Assembly: GCA_023259175.1 (NCBI GenBank)
Contig: JAHFQV010000030.1
Span: 1-37,384 of the forward strand
Length of the DNA stretch: 37,384 nt
Reading direction: 5' to 3'
From: Oxalobacteraceae bacterium
Lineage (GTDB): Bacteria > Pseudomonadota > Gammaproteobacteria > Burkholderiales > Burkholderiaceae_D
Made by a program: the position numbers and the translations under genes. The notes beneath the pieces were generated by a model. It was given only the letters and a program-made list of their open reading frames with translations, had not been told where the DNA came from and did not search any database. Within the stretch, counting starts at the first letter, position 1, and every line of letters starts with the position of its first letter. Positions 25,689-36,800 of this stretch are shown here, piece after piece.

Positions 25689-26507
25689 TTAAAAGGGTTT
25701 GAGATGTTGCGGGCTAGCCACTTGAATGAGTCGCCTGTCCTGCAAACGTAGCGCCGTTAGCTGGCCTCCCCATACACAGCCCGTGTCTAAACAAATGAGA
25801 TTGTCGCGCAAAACCAGTCCCAAGGTGGACCAGTGACCGCAGACCACGGTCGTAGTTTGGGTGCGGCGTTGCGGCAATTCAAACCACGGTAGCAGGTGGG
25901 GCGGGGCTTGCTCCACACTTTCTTTTAAACCAAAATCCATCGCACCATCGCGTTCGCAAAAACGCATACGCGTTAGACCATTGATGATGCAGCGCCAGCG
26001 TTGGTACCCGCTTAAATCTTCACGCCATGCAGCCGGCTGATTGCCATACATATTGCGCAAAAGTTCTAGCCAATGCTCGCCCTGAAGTTCAGATTCGACT
26101 TCCTGCGCCAAGGCTAGGGTTTGTGCGGCGCTCCAATCAGGATAGACACCGGCATGCACCAATAAATGGGAATGCACTTCCAAAGCCAATGGGCGATGCC
26201 TGAGCCAAGTGAGTAATTCTTCGCGATCAGGCGCATCGAGGATGGCTTGTAAGCTATCGCTTGTATGCGCAGCGCGAACACCATACGCGACGGCGAGTAA
26301 ATGCAAATCATGGTTGCCCAATACGGTTTCCGCTTGCGCTCCCAAGCCTTTGACGAAGCGCAGCGTTTCTAAAGAACGCGGGCCGCGATTGACTAGATCC
26401 CCTGCAAAAAATAAACGCGCCGTGCTGTCTATTTGCCTGATGTTCGCAATGAGTTCGATCAATTGATCGTAACAGCCTTGTACGTCGCCAATGACGAAGC
26501 TGTTCAT
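25689..26507 (-). CDS. apaH: Symmetrical bis(5'-nucleosyl)-tetraphosphatase (diadenosine tetraphosphatase)
   Basis: Encodes 272 residues. The metallophosphatase motifs are in order: [20 protein letters not shown] and GNHDLHLLA, then the family pattern with [20 protein letters not shown] and [17 protein letters not shown]. It splits Ap4A into two ADP. The start codon overlaps the hemH stop in ATGA (26504-26507), so translation is probably coupled and the start is firm. It is the last gene of nadK-recN-hemH-apaH. Confidence 0.96.
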   Translation of the reverse strand: MNSFVIGDVQGCYDQLIELIANIRQIDSTARLFFAGDLVNRGPRSLETLRFVKGLGAQAETVLGNHDLHLLAVAYGVRAAHTSDSLQAILDAPDREELLTWLRHRPLALEVHSHLLVHAGVYPDWSAAQTLALAQEVESELQGEHWLELLRNMYGNQPAAWREDLSGYQRWRCIINGLTRMRFCERDGAMDFGLKESVEQAPPHLLPWFELPQRRTQTTTVVCGHWSTLGLVLRDNLICLDTGCVWGGQLTALRLQDRRLIQVASPQHLKPF

Positions 26508-27613
26508 GAGCGAGGCGCGCCCATTTGTTGCGCTTGCGCCCGACTCAACATGGCATCATGCTTTTCGGCGGCGCGCATATTAGCTGTCATGTTGGTTGGC
26601 CAGCCCGATACATGTTGCTCCACAATGTCGGCCAAAGCGCGTATGCCTGTGGGTGATTCGTTCAGACACTCGATATAGTTAAATTCAATTCCACCCGCGC
26701 TTAAAAACGCTTGGCGCACTTCCATCGCGATTTCTTCCAAGGTTTCTAAACAATCGGCTAAGAAGCCCGGGCAGACCACATCAATTCGTTTTTTGCCCTG
26801 CTTCGCTAGCGCGACGACCGTGGCTTCGGTATAGGGTTGCAACCATTCAGCACGGCCTAAACGTGATTGAAAACTTACGACATAATCGTCAGGCTGTAGG
26901 CCAAGTTGTTCGGCTAATAGGCGCGCGGTTTTATGGCATTGGCAGTGATAGGGGTCGCCCCGCATTAAAAATGCTTTAGGTAAGCCGTGAAAGCTCATCA
27001 CCATTTTTTCAGGGCGCCCGTGTTTTTCCCATGAAGCGAGTATCGTGGATTTGAGTGCCTGAATATACGCAGGGTGGTCGTGATATTGTTTGATGAAACG
27101 TAGATCAGGTAAATTGCGCACTTGTTGATAATGGCTAGTAACCGCATCAAAATTAGAGGCCGTGGTGGTCGCTGAATATTGCGGATAAGCCGGTAAAATC
27201 AAGATACGCTGATAGCCTTCAGATTGAAGCTTTGCGAGTACACTTGGAATCGAAGGCGTGCCATAACGCATGGCAAATGTCGTATGAATTTCGTGTCCAC
27301 GTTCACCTAAATAACCTTGCAACAGTGCCGCTTGTTTGCGCGTGTGGACTAAGAGTGGCGAGCCATCTTTAGTCCAGATCGCGGCATATTTTAAGGCTGA
27401 TTTTTTAGAACGAAACGGCAAGATTAAAACGTGCAGGATCAGCCACCAAATGAGTCGTGGGATTTCGACGACGCGCTTATCCCACAAAAATTCTTTGAGA
27501 TACTTTCGCACCGCCGACGGCGTTGGCGCATCCGGTGTGCCAAGGTTGATTAGGACAACAGCCGTTTTTTGACTGCTACCGTGGATGTATTCTGGTTCGG
27601 GTAAAAAGCTCAT
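26504..27613 (-). CDS. hemH: Ferrochelatase
   Basis: Encodes 369 residues. It inserts Fe2+ into protoporphyrin IX, the last step of protohaem synthesis. Conserved features: [12 protein letters not shown] at the N-terminus, [14 protein letters not shown], the catalytic His in [35 protein letters not shown], the [15 protein letters not shown] region and the acidic ECLNESP near the C-terminus. It starts 16 bp after recN and overlaps apaH by 4 bp. hemL is in the same window but is transcribed separately. Confidence 0.97.
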   Translation of the reverse strand: MSFLPEPEYIHGSSQKTAVVLINLGTPDAPTPSAVRKYLKEFLWDKRVVEIPRLIWWLILHVLILPFRSKKSALKYAAIWTKDGSPLLVHTRKQAALLQGYLGERGHEIHTTFAMRYGTPSIPSVLAKLQSEGYQRILILPAYPQYSATTTASNFDAVTSHYQQVRNLPDLRFIKQYHDHPAYIQALKSTILASWEKHGRPEKMVMSFHGLPKAFLMRGDPYHCQCHKTARLLAEQLGLQPDDYVVSFQSRLGRAEWLQPYTEATVVALAKQGKKRIDVVCPGFLADCLETLEEIAMEVRQAFLSAGGIEFNYIECLNESPTGIRALADIVEQHVSGWPTNMTANMRAAEKHDAMLSRAQAQQMGAPRS

Positions 27614-27629
27614 TTTCGCTTGAGGTAAT

Positions 27630-29276
27630 TTATAAAGCTAAAAGTTCGCGCGCATGCTTGCGCGTCGTTGCCGTGATTTCTAGGCCGCCGAGCATGCGGG
27701 CAATTTCTTCTATCCGCTCTTTGTTATCCAAGGCATTGATGTGGGAAAAAGTTTGATTTTCTGTTTGGGTTTTACTCACTTCGAAATGTTGATTCGCACA
27801 GCTTGCCACTTGTGCCAAATGCGTGACGCATAAAACCTGTCTATCTTGCCCTAAACGTCGTAAAAGTCGTCCAACGACTTGCGCGACACCGCCACCTATG
27901 CCGCTATCGACTTCATCAAAAATCAAAGTAGGTGTTGCGGTAGCGCAGGAAGTGATGACGGAAATGGCCAAGGAAATACGCGCTAACTCGCCACCTGAAG
28001 CGACTTTTGCCAGCGGTCGCAAGCTCACACCCGCGTGTCCGGCGACCATGAATTCGACTTGCTCCAAACCGTGGGCTGCCGCTTCGCATGCTTGTAATTC
28101 CACTGCAAAATGTCCACCAGTCATGCTTAAGTCTTGCATCGCATTGCTAACAGCCAGCCCCAAATCGCGGGCGACGATTTGACGTTGTTGGCTCAGTTTT
28201 TTGGCCGCGACTTCGTAAAAATCATAGGCTTTTTGTTCCTGCAATCGCAGGCTTTCCATATCACTCGCACCCGATAGCTGCGCTAGTTGTGCCGCGCAGA
28301 GTGTGTGGGCTGCGGCCAATTCATTCGGTTGCACCTGGAAACGCCTTGCCGTACTGTGCAATTGCTCGACTCGCAATTCAACTTCGCGCAAACGTTGTGG
28401 ATCAAGCTCGACGCGCCCCAGATAATCGTTTAAGGCATAAGCGCATTCTTGCAGATTGATGCGTGCCGATTCTAAGGCTTCCAGTACCGGTTGCAGTTTG
28501 TGATCGAACTCTTGAAGTTTGCTTAGACGTTGCAAGAGACCCGATATTTGCGAGAGCACAGGATGGTCGGATTCTGCAATCAAATCAGCGGCTTCTTGCG
28601 CACCTTCGATTAAACTTGCCGCATGCGCCAAGCGACTGTGTTCTTGACTGATCGCATCCCATTCACCCTCTTTGGCCTGCAATTTTTCAAACTCAGTTAA
28701 TTGCCATTCCAGTCGTTCGCGTTCTTGTAAAATATTTTTTGCGTTCTGTTCAAATTGAGTTCTTTGTTTGCTGATGTCACGCCAATTTTTATATCGTTGT
28801 GCGACTTCGGCGACCTCCGATTGCAAACCTGCCTGTCGATCTAAAAGCGCGCGTTGTGATTCGGTTTTGAGTAAAGATTGATGCGCATGTTGACCATGAA
28901 TGTCCACCAATAACTCAGCTAATTCGCGACATTGTGATGCCGTGGCGGTGATGCCATTGATATAGGCTTTGGAGCGACCTGCGTTGTCGATGATGCGACG
29001 CAAAATAATCTGCCCATCTTCGTCTGGAAAATCCATCGCTAGTAGCCAGGCTGAGCTTTCGTTTTGGCTGGTAAATTCGGCAGAAATATCGGCACGTTGC
29101 GCGCCTTCACGCACCATACTCGCATCACCTCGCCCGCCCAGTGCGAGCGCGAGCGCATCAATTAAAATGGATTTTCCAGCGCCGGTTTCGCCAGTGAAGA
29201 CGGTAAAGCCAGACGAGAACTCAAGTTCGATGGAATCAACAATGACAAAATCACGGATTGCAAGCGTGCGCAGCAT
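27630..29276 (-). CDS. recN: DNA repair protein RecN (SMC-like ATPase)
   Basis: Encodes 548 residues, the normal size. Walker A is GETGAGKSILIDAL near the N-terminus, the ABC signature is VASGGELARISLAI and Walker B is LIFDEVDSGIGGGVAQ near the C-terminus. Between them lie two coiled-coil arms (about 150-350). RecN acts early in double-strand break repair. The ATG at 29276 (MLRTLAIRDFVIVDSI) matches the family start; the TTG at 29303 adds nine unconserved residues. No strong ribosome site is seen. It follows nadK by 78 bp and precedes hemH by 16 bp. No LexA box was recognised in the nadK-recN gap. Confidence 0.97.
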   Translation of the reverse strand: MLRTLAIRDFVIVDSIELEFSSGFTVFTGETGAGKSILIDALALALGGRGDASMVREGAQRADISAEFTSQNESSAWLLAMDFPDEDGQIILRRIIDNAGRSKAYINGITATASQCRELAELLVDIHGQHAHQSLLKTESQRALLDRQAGLQSEVAEVAQRYKNWRDISKQRTQFEQNAKNILQERERLEWQLTEFEKLQAKEGEWDAISQEHSRLAHAASLIEGAQEAADLIAESDHPVLSQISGLLQRLSKLQEFDHKLQPVLEALESARINLQECAYALNDYLGRVELDPQRLREVELRVEQLHSTARRFQVQPNELAAAHTLCAAQLAQLSGASDMESLRLQEQKAYDFYEVAAKKLSQQRQIVARDLGLAVSNAMQDLSMTGGHFAVELQACEAAAHGLEQVEFMVAGHAGVSLRPLAKVASGGELARISLAISVITSCATATPTLIFDEVDSGIGGGVAQVVGRLLRRLGQDRQVLCVTHLAQVASCANQHFEVSKTQTENQTFSHINALDNKERIEEIARMLGGLEITATTRKHARELLAL

Positions 29277-29354
29277 AAGTTTTTTTGAGTGGGAAACGGT
29301 CAATGAAAGGGGCTTATTTTACCTCAGCTTTATGCAATCGCCCTAAGAGGTGAA

Positions 29355-30248
29355 TTACTTGAGCGCACCCGCAACGGAAGGATATTCATTCCAATGCAGT
29401 TTTTCGCGTAGCGTATGATAGTAATTCCAGTTCTCTGGGTGCAGAAAGGTGATTTGATGAGTGGAACGATTGATGATGATCTGGTCTTTATGGTTTAAGT
29501 TTGCAAACGACTGCATATCAAAATTCACACTCGCATCACGACCCGCTACGATCTCAATTTTAATGATGCTACTCTCGGGTAAAACAATCGGACGATTCGA
29601 CAAAGCATGTGGTGCAATCGGTACCAAAGCAATGCCGCGCAAGCTCGGATGCAATATGGGACCACCCGCAGAAAGCGCGTAAGCAGTCGAGCCCGTGGGT
29701 GTGGAAACGATCAGACCATCTGAACGTTGGTTGTACATGAAATGATCATCGACATCCACCTTTAATTCGATCATGCCCGAACCCGCACCACGGGAAAGAA
29801 CAATGTCATTAAAGGCGACACCACTAAAAATTTGCTCACCCTCACGTACCACAATCGCTTGCAGCAGGCTGCGTTTTTCAGCGATGTGTTGACCCTGTAA
29901 AATTGAAGCGACTGCTGGCATCATTTGGTCGCGCGGAATGTCGGTAATAAAGCCGAGGCGACCTTGATTCACACCAATGAGTGGAATCTCGTAGGGGGCG
30001 AGCTTACGTGCAATGCCTAGCATCGTGCCATCCCCACCAATCACAACGGCGACATCAACACAGCGCCCAATATCGGCCACCGACATGATTTCAAAAGGGT
30101 GAACCGCAAGCGCCTGGGAAGACTCTGCTTCAAAAATAACCCGATGTCCGGCGTTGGCGAGAAACGCTGCTAATTCCTGTATCGATTCGGTCATGCCAGT
30201 GGCATTGTATTTTCCGACAAGGGCAACGGTCTTCGCAGAGTTCTTCAT
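29355..30248 (-). CDS. nadK: NAD kinase
   Basis: Encodes 297 residues. It phosphorylates NAD+ to NADP+. The ATP-binding GGDGTM motif follows the N-terminal [11 protein letters not shown] segment; [41 protein letters not shown] and the C-terminal FDMQ region are conserved. The first gene of the minus-strand set nadK-recN-hemH-apaH. hrcA, often placed next to nadK in related genomes, is not found upstream here; instead there is about 730 bp of AT-rich DNA without a recognisable gene. Confidence 0.97.
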   Translation of the reverse strand: MKNSAKTVALVGKYNATGMTESIQELAAFLANAGHRVIFEAESSQALAVHPFEIMSVADIGRCVDVAVVIGGDGTMLGIARKLAPYEIPLIGVNQGRLGFITDIPRDQMMPAVASILQGQHIAEKRSLLQAIVVREGEQIFSGVAFNDIVLSRGAGSGMIELKVDVDDHFMYNQRSDGLIVSTPTGSTAYALSAGGPILHPSLRGIALVPIAPHALSNRPIVLPESSIIKIEIVAGRDASVNFDMQSFANLNHKDQIIINRSTHQITFLHPENWNYYHTLREKLHWNEYPSVAGALK

Positions 30249-30981
30249 AAAAACGGCTCGTGGAGATGAGAAGGCTTTAGATTACACTATTCTTAAGAGA
30301 ATCTGGGGGCGACGTTGTTGTGGGTAGAAAAATTTGAATCGGTGTATCTTGGAAAGTGCATTCACATTCTCGAGAATTTCGATGGAAAATATGGGATTCA
30401 ATTGAGATCGAAAATGGCATTCCGTTTCAATTTTAAGCCCTGTTACAAAATTTATTTATCGAAATGCGCAATGATTTACCGCATTGAAAACTTCATTTTG
30501 GTTCTCGGTGGGAATTTTTTCGAATCTTCTGCTTTATTTGGCTCAAACTACAAATTTAAGACGGAATCAAGTGTTTTTTGTTGAAGCTTTGTTGGAGTGT
30601 CGCAAAATTGTTTGCGTGAAGAAGCTTTTTGTCGCAATCACGGATACCGTATTTATAATGCTCGATCTCATTCATCCCACTGGGGTTTTCATTTGGACTT
30701 GTAATGATGACGTAGATTTTTTGCGGGATTTGTTGGTATTGATGTTGATCACTCGTCAGGTATGGCAAATGATAAGTACCACCTCAGTACGATGAATAAC
30801 AAAAGTGCGCCGCCAGCAAACAAAAATTGTCGTCGACGGGTGTGATGGAAAACTTCAGTTGAATTCAGTTAAAAGTGTCGTACTTCAGCTTTTGCTGTCT
30901 TTATCGACGTTGGGAAATGGCCGTACAAGATCGGATGCTTGAGACAAAAAACGATAAAAATATTAATGGGAGGATGGGGAA
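30249..30981. other. 730-bp AT-rich divergent intergenic region
   Basis: No gene is supported. Small frames on both strands (plus 30315-30584 and 30484-30795, minus 30556-30768) lack ribosome sites and recognisable content. The sequence is visibly more AT-rich than its neighbours. It must contain promoters for nadK (leftward) and the TonB-dependent receptor (rightward). For the latter a candidate pair is TTGAGA (30939-30944) and TATTAA (30961-30966) with a 16-nt spacer, but it would start transcription inside the ribosome site. The AT-rich run from 30953 to 30966 loosely resembles half of a Fur box. Confidence 0.45.
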
Positions 30982-33219
30982 ATGAAGAGAAAAACGATGG
31001 CTATGCAACGACCGATGCGCACGATAGTGATGGCGGTGGCAGCGGCTTGTTGCAGTATGTCGGCACAAGCACAAAATGCCAGCTTAGGAAACGATGTCGA
31101 GGCAGATAAAAAAGCGGTGCAGCAGGTTGAAATCTCAGGACGCTTTGAAGGCGAAATCGCGAGTGCAAAATCGGGTGTCGCGCTGCGTGATGTGCCGATG
31201 ACTTTGAGTATTGTCGCGGCCGATGTTTTGCAAGAACAAGGGGCGCTCACGCTCGATGCGGCGATTAAAAACGTCAGCGGCTTGACGCAAAGCAGTACGA
31301 ATAATTACGGCTACTTCAATAACTACTTGGCGCGTGGTTTACAGGTCAATTTTTTACGGGATGGTTTGCCTGATGGACCCGCGGTCAATGGGTATGTGCG
31401 TACCTTAACGGATGTGCAGCAAATCGAAGTCCTCAAGGGTCCAGGTTCCGCGCTGTATGGCAGTGGCGCGCCTGGCGGTTTCCTTAATTTGGTAGGCAAA
31501 AAGCCGGAAAACCAGGCAGCGCAGTCGGTCGACTTTGGTCTTGGCAGCTTTAACGAGCGCCATTTGAAACTCGATTTAACCGGGCCTCTCGCGAGCGGTT
31601 CAAGTAGCGATCAGACTTCCTCGTCCGCTCCCATCAAGTACCGTTTGATTAGCTCCTATTTGGATACCGACGGCTATCGTGGCTATGGCAATAAAACGAT
31701 TGAGCTCTTGCCTAGCTTTGTGTTTGCAAGCGGTGCCGGTCAAGTGACGTCTTTGGATTTTCGGCATCTTGATTCGACTATTCATAATGATTCAGTTGGT
31801 ATGCCATTTCGTAATCATATGATTTTGGATGTGCCACAAGAAAATCGTTATTACACACCGTTTTCTCAGAGTGTCAGTAAGATCGATAGTGTGTCCCTAA
31901 AGCATGTGGCGCAGATCAATGAAGAATGGACATTGCGTGCGGCGCTTGCTTACGGCAAGCGGGATTTAGATTTCTTGCGCAACGTACCCAGTTGGCGTTT
32001 GAATGATCCAGTGACTGGTACCCAGATTGTTAATCGAACTTGGCGCGATCAGCAAGATCGTTTGCATGACAGTAATGCGCAATTTGAATCGGTATGGCGC
32101 ACCGCTTCGCATGAAGTCATGGCCGGTGTGGCCTGGAGTCAAACCGATGGCACCGCGATGCGCAAACAAGCCTTGATCGCGCCGATTGCCAATATTTTTG
32201 CACCCGTCTTGCCAGAGACCAGTAACGCGGCTTTAGATGAAGTCTTGGCCTGGAAACGCGATGTAAAATCGGCGCAATCAGGCATCTATTTGCAAGACCA
32301 AATGGCTTTGTCCAAAGAGTGGAAAATGCGCGCTTCGATTCGCTATGATCGATACTCGATAGACGATGCGGGTGACTACAATAGTTTATTTGATGCCGGT
32401 GGCGCATTCTTGTCTACGCTGGCCGACAACAAACAATCTTTTGTAAGCAAGCCAGCACAGATTAAACACGAGATCGCGAGTGTTAGCTCGGGTAAGTTAA
32501 ATTCATCACTAGGCGCAGTGTATCAAGCCAGTGCTGAGACCTCGTTTTACGTGGGCGTTGCGGGCGGCAGTTTTTCTAATTTTACGACCGAGATGGGGCG
32601 TACCGCGTTTGCACCTGAGACTTCGCGCCAATGGGAAATCGGAAATCGATCTGTCTTTTTGAATGGCCTAGTATCGAGCAATATCGCTTTTTATGATACC
32701 CGTCGTTTCGACTTTTTTCAGACGGCAAATGGCTTAAGCGGAACCTTAGGCTCATCCCAAACCCGTGGGGTTGATGTTGAATTGATGGCGCGTCCTATGC
32801 AGGGCTGGAAGCTGCGTTTGGCATATGCCTATCAAGATGCGGAGCTGACCAAGTATGTGAATGTCGTGACGAAGGTGAATGATGCAGCCGTGATTGGTAA
32901 GCAAGTGCCCGGCACCTCGAAAAATCAGCTCAGTCTATGGTCTAGTTATGATCTGCAAGCGCCAGCGTTGAAAGGCTTTGGTTTTGGCGGCGGGCTTAGC
33001 TATCGTGACGCCTTTTATGCCGATGCCAGCAATACTAATCAGGCGCCTGGAAAAGTTGTCCTCGATCTGCTGGCCTACTATCGAACCCAACAATTTGAAG
33101 TGCAGGCAAATATTGGAAACGCATCAAATGCGCGTTGGTATCGCTACGCAACTGGCGATGGCGGCGTAGCACCGGGTGATGCACGTTCGTTGAATCTGTC
33201 CGCGCGATTTAAGTTCTAG
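30982..33219 (+). CDS. TonB-dependent siderophore-type outer-membrane receptor
   Basis: Encodes 745 residues. A signal peptide (about 1-30, ending AQAQ) is followed by a possible TonB box (about VQQVEISG, near 47-54), a plug domain (about 60-180) with VPMTLSIVAADVL, LDAAIKNVSGL, FLRDGLPDG, VEVLKGPGSALYG-like and GAPGGFLNLVGKKP motifs, and a 22-strand-type beta-barrel ending in the aromatic LSARFKF. It should import a ferric siderophore or similar ligand using energy from TonB. It has no N-terminal secretin/STN signalling domain, so it is not a FecA-type transducer. The start is firm: GGGAGGATGGGG directly precedes ATG at 30982. It stands alone; no sigma factor, esterase or permease gene is adjacent, so the ligand cannot be inferred. 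Confidence 0.93.
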   Translation: MKRKTMAMQRPMRTIVMAVAAACCSMSAQAQNASLGNDVEADKKAVQQVEISGRFEGEIASAKSGVALRDVPMTLSIVAADVLQEQGALTLDAAIKNVSGLTQSSTNNYGYFNNYLARGLQVNFLRDGLPDGPAVNGYVRTLTDVQQIEVLKGPGSALYGSGAPGGFLNLVGKKPENQAAQSVDFGLGSFNERHLKLDLTGPLASGSSSDQTSSSAPIKYRLISSYLDTDGYRGYGNKTIELLPSFVFASGAGQVTSLDFRHLDSTIHNDSVGMPFRNHMILDVPQENRYYTPFSQSVSKIDSVSLKHVAQINEEWTLRAALAYGKRDLDFLRNVPSWRLNDPVTGTQIVNRTWRDQQDRLHDSNAQFESVWRTASHEVMAGVAWSQTDGTAMRKQALIAPIANIFAPVLPETSNAALDEVLAWKRDVKSAQSGIYLQDQMALSKEWKMRASIRYDRYSIDDAGDYNSLFDAGGAFLSTLADNKQSFVSKPAQIKHEIASVSSGKLNSSLGAVYQASAETSFYVGVAGGSFSNFTTEMGRTAFAPETSRQWEIGNRSVFLNGLVSSNIAFYDTRRFDFFQTANGLSGTLGSSQTRGVDVELMARPMQGWKLRLAYAYQDAELTKYVNVVTKVNDAAVIGKQVPGTSKNQLSLWSSYDLQAPALKGFGFGGGLSYRDAFYADASNTNQAPGKVVLDLLAYYRTQQFEVQANIGNASNARWYRYATGDGGVAPGDARSLNLSARFKF

Positions 33220-33265
33220 AGCCGCTGTTGCTCGTAATTGAGCGCGTCACTGATTTTTTTGCCTC

Positions 33266-33309
33266 AAGCCACTGGCGTTTGTTACGCAAACCCTAGTGGC
33301 TTTTTCTTT
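33266..33309 (+). terminator. Rho-independent terminator of the TonB-dependent receptor gene
   Basis: AAGCCACT (33266-33273) pairs with AGTGGCTT (33295-33302), with an inner GTTTG/CAAAC stem (33277-33281 and 33287-33291). The run TTTTTCTTT follows directly. It lies 46 bp after the receptor stop codon. Confidence 0.88.
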
Positions 33310-33863
33310 GGGCGAGGTAAATTTTCTTGTACTTCTAAAAAGGATTCATTATTTATACAACGGCTGGCTTAAAAGTGGATTTACGGAAACAAAATTAAAT
33401 TTTGTTTTTTTCAAAAACAAGCTATTTTTAATCAATTAATTTTTGTTTTGCATCGCTTATATTTTTATAAAATTCAAATTTTCAGAATATTATTCTGTTT
33501 GTCTTTGTGCGAAAAATGTTCGGATTTTAGTTCTGTTTTTTCATATTGCCGTTGCTAGAATTAGAAACCACAACTGAAAAACCAGATTCCCTTAAAGCCA
33601 GTTTTTAGCGGTTTTGCGGTACTGCTGGCGCATGCCGGCTTATTTTTCGTGATTTTCCTTGTCCAAGGTTTGTGATGGGTGCCGCGGTCAAGTAGGGACG
33701 GTAACTGAGCAGTCGGAAAAAGTTTATCTGACAACATCTCAAATTCAAATTGGGGAATTTGGTTTGAAAAATGTGGGGGAGGTGCATGAATGAGGCAGCT
33801 CATCAAGAGACCGCTCGCGATACTTGTGTAGCGGTCTTACTTACAAAAATAATGGAGGACAAA
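33310..33863. other. AT-rich gap before the PKD/PPC protein gene
   Basis: No gene is supported. The segment from about 33330 to 33560 is strikingly AT-rich, with an A/T-only-core hairpin AAACAAAAT/ATTTTGTTT (33387-33395 and 33399-33407). Such DNA could bind H-NS-type silencers and supply the promoter of the next gene, but no single -35/-10 pair stands out. The right part (33600-33860) is of ordinary composition. An in-frame extension of the next gene upstream of 33864 has no ribosome site. Confidence 0.45.
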
Positions 33864-36800
33864 ATGAAAACAAGAAGCAATCGAAAGAAAATCAGCGCAC
33901 TTTTGCTAGTCAGTATGACGGCAATGGCACCGGTACTCGGCTACAGTGCTGACGACAAAAAAAATGAAGGCTGGCGGATAGAACAGCGTCAGAAATGGGC
34001 AGCTGACGTGCGTGGTCTGAGCACGGAACCGAATGCCAAACAACAGCGTGAGCAAGAGGTACACGCCTTACGCACCAAGTCTCTACAACGCATGGCCATC
34101 GCTACTGCCGCCGGTGAAACTTGGAGCGAGATGGGGCCTTCCGCGATGAATATGGCGGGCTGGTCGTTTGGAAAAGTGTCTGGCCGTAGTAATGCCATCA
34201 CGCCCGATCCTAATGATGAAAATATTGTGTATTTTGGTAGTGCATCGGGCGGTGTCTGGAAAACCATTAACGGTGGCACCAGTTGGACACCGATGTTTGA
34301 TCAAGTCGGTACTTTGCCGATCGGTGCCATTACGATAGACCCGAGCAATAGTAGTCGGGTTTGGGTCGGTACTGGCGACAAAAATCAAGGCTGTCTCGGT
34401 GCCTATTTGGGACAGGGCGTATCCTTGAGTGCCGATGGTGGTGCGAGTTGGACGCAAAAAAATGGCAGTGGAAGTACCGTCATGCCTTTAAGTATTGTGA
34501 ACACCATCGCGGTTTCGAGCGCCAACGCGAATCAAATTTTAGCGGGCGGCTTTGGTTCTTGTGATGCGAACGGTAGCCTGACTAACGGCGGTGTCTATCG
34601 TAGCGCGGACGGTGGCAATACCTGGAGCCAAGTGCTGACAGGAAAAGTCGAGGATATGATGTTTGTCCCCGGTACCAATACCGTGTTTGCTTCGGTGCAG
34701 GGCGTGGGTGTCAGTAAGTCGACCAATGGTGGTGCGACTTGGGTTACTTCGAGTTCGGGCATTACCCCCGCAACGGGTCGTATGCGTTTGGCGATGGCAC
34801 CGAGTAATACTCAGGTCATGTATGCCTTGAATGGGGCGAAGCTGTTTAAAACCACCAACGGCGCAGCCAGCTGGACCACGGCAAACAGTAGCGCCTGCGA
34901 GGGGCAGTGTACCTACAATCAAGCCATCTCGGTCAATCCGACTGATCCAAATAAAATCTTGGTGGGTAGTATTCGCCACGCGCTGTCTACCAATGGCGGC
35001 ACCACACTGACTTATCTCACATCAAGCTGGGGCACGGGACAGAAAGTGCATCAAGATACCCATGTCCTGACCTGGTCCAAGACCAATGCCAATCGTTTCT
35101 GGGTGGGCACCGATGGCGGTGTTTGGCGTAGTGATGATAGTGGTACTAACTATGTCAATTTGAACGCAAACTTAAACGTCACTTTATTTTATGACGTGGC
35201 GGTCGATTTTTCCTCGGGCGACCGGATGTTTGGCGGCGCGCAAGACAACTCTTCCTCGGGTCGTACTACCAGTAATTTATGGGGTCTGACTTACGCCAGT
35301 GGCGACGGCTTTATGAATGCAATCGACCCCTCTAACCCGAACGTGGTTTTGCAAACGAGCTATCCCAATGGCTATCCGAGCATCGTGCGTTCCACGACAG
35401 GCGGGGCAAATAACTCCTTCAATGATTTGCCCACCACAGGATTGACTTCTTCCTCCAATTTTCCTTGGGTGACACCGATGGCGACGGCTGGCACGAAAGT
35501 GTGGACATCGTCAGATGTAGTCTACGTCGGTACGACTTCGGCTGCCAGTTTTAGTTGGTCTGCCTTGTCGGGTAATTTGGGGGGCGCACCAACTGTACTA
35601 GCACCGAAACAAAATGGAACGAGTTATATTTTGTATGTCGGTACTGCGGCGGGTAAGGTTTTCTATAGCAGCAATGCGGGCGTAGCGGGTGCCACTTTAA
35701 GCAATGTGACCGGCAATTTGGCGGCGGGACGTGTCTCTGATATCGCGATTGATCCAAACAATAATTCGCGGGTCTTTGTCACGCGCTCTAACTTCAGCGG
35801 TAGTCATTTATTCCGCTCAACTACGGGCGGAAATACTTGGAGTGCGGTCGGTGCTGGTTTGCCAGCAGTGCCAGCACATACTGTTGCGATTGATCCTGTG
35901 AATACGCAAAGAATTTTTGTAGGTACCGATATCGGTGCGTATGAAAGTAACGACGGTGGTGACAATTTTGTGCCATTTAATGCAGGCTTGCCGCTTGGTG
36001 TGATTGTGCAAGATTTGGAAATTAGCGCGACACCACACGTCATGGTCGCCGCAACTTATGGCCGTGGCGCATGGAAGGTCACACTCCTAGGATCAAGCAA
36101 TCAAGCACCTGTCGCTGGTTTTAGTTCAACGGCCAATCTACTGAACGTGAATTTCACCAGCACCAGTACTGATGCCGACGGCACGATCGCCGCTTACGCG
36201 TGGAATTTTGGCGACACGGCAACCAGCACTCTACAAAACCCTAGCCATGCTTATGCCGCTGCAGGTACCTATAATGTCGCCCTGACGGTTACGGACGATA
36301 AAGGCGCGACCAACACCTTAACGAAAGCTGTCACCGTGGCCGCTGCAAATCAGGCTCCCGTGGCTAATTTCACGAGCAGCACTTCGGGCTTGACCGCCAG
36401 CTTTACCGATACCAGCACCGATGCCGACGGCACGATTGCGTCCCGCGCCTGGAATTTTGGTGATTCAAGCAGTGCGACAACTGCCAATCCAAGTCATAGC
36501 TATGCTACAGCCGGTAGCTACAATGTGAGCTTAACCGTCACGGACAACCAAGGTGCGACCAATAGCCTCAGTAAGAGCGTCACGGTAAGTAGCAGTGGAT
36601 GTACCGGTACGACCATCACTGGAAGCTTCACAGGTGCGACAGGTCAAACCCAAATTCAACCCGGCGGAACTTACTACCAATCGACGATATCCGGAACGCA
36701 CAAAGCTTGTCTCTCTGGCCCAGCCGGAACCGATTTCGATATTTACCTCGATAAATGGAATGGGACAACTTGGGTACAAGTCGCGGCGAGTGAGTCTTCG

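Noticed and set aside
30315-30795. Two overlapping plus-strand frames (89 and 103 codons) and a minus-strand frame in the AT-rich gap
   Set aside because: They overlap one another, lack ribosome sites, and the longer plus-strand frame and the minus-strand frame begin at TTG; the content looks like chance open frames in AT-rich DNA.
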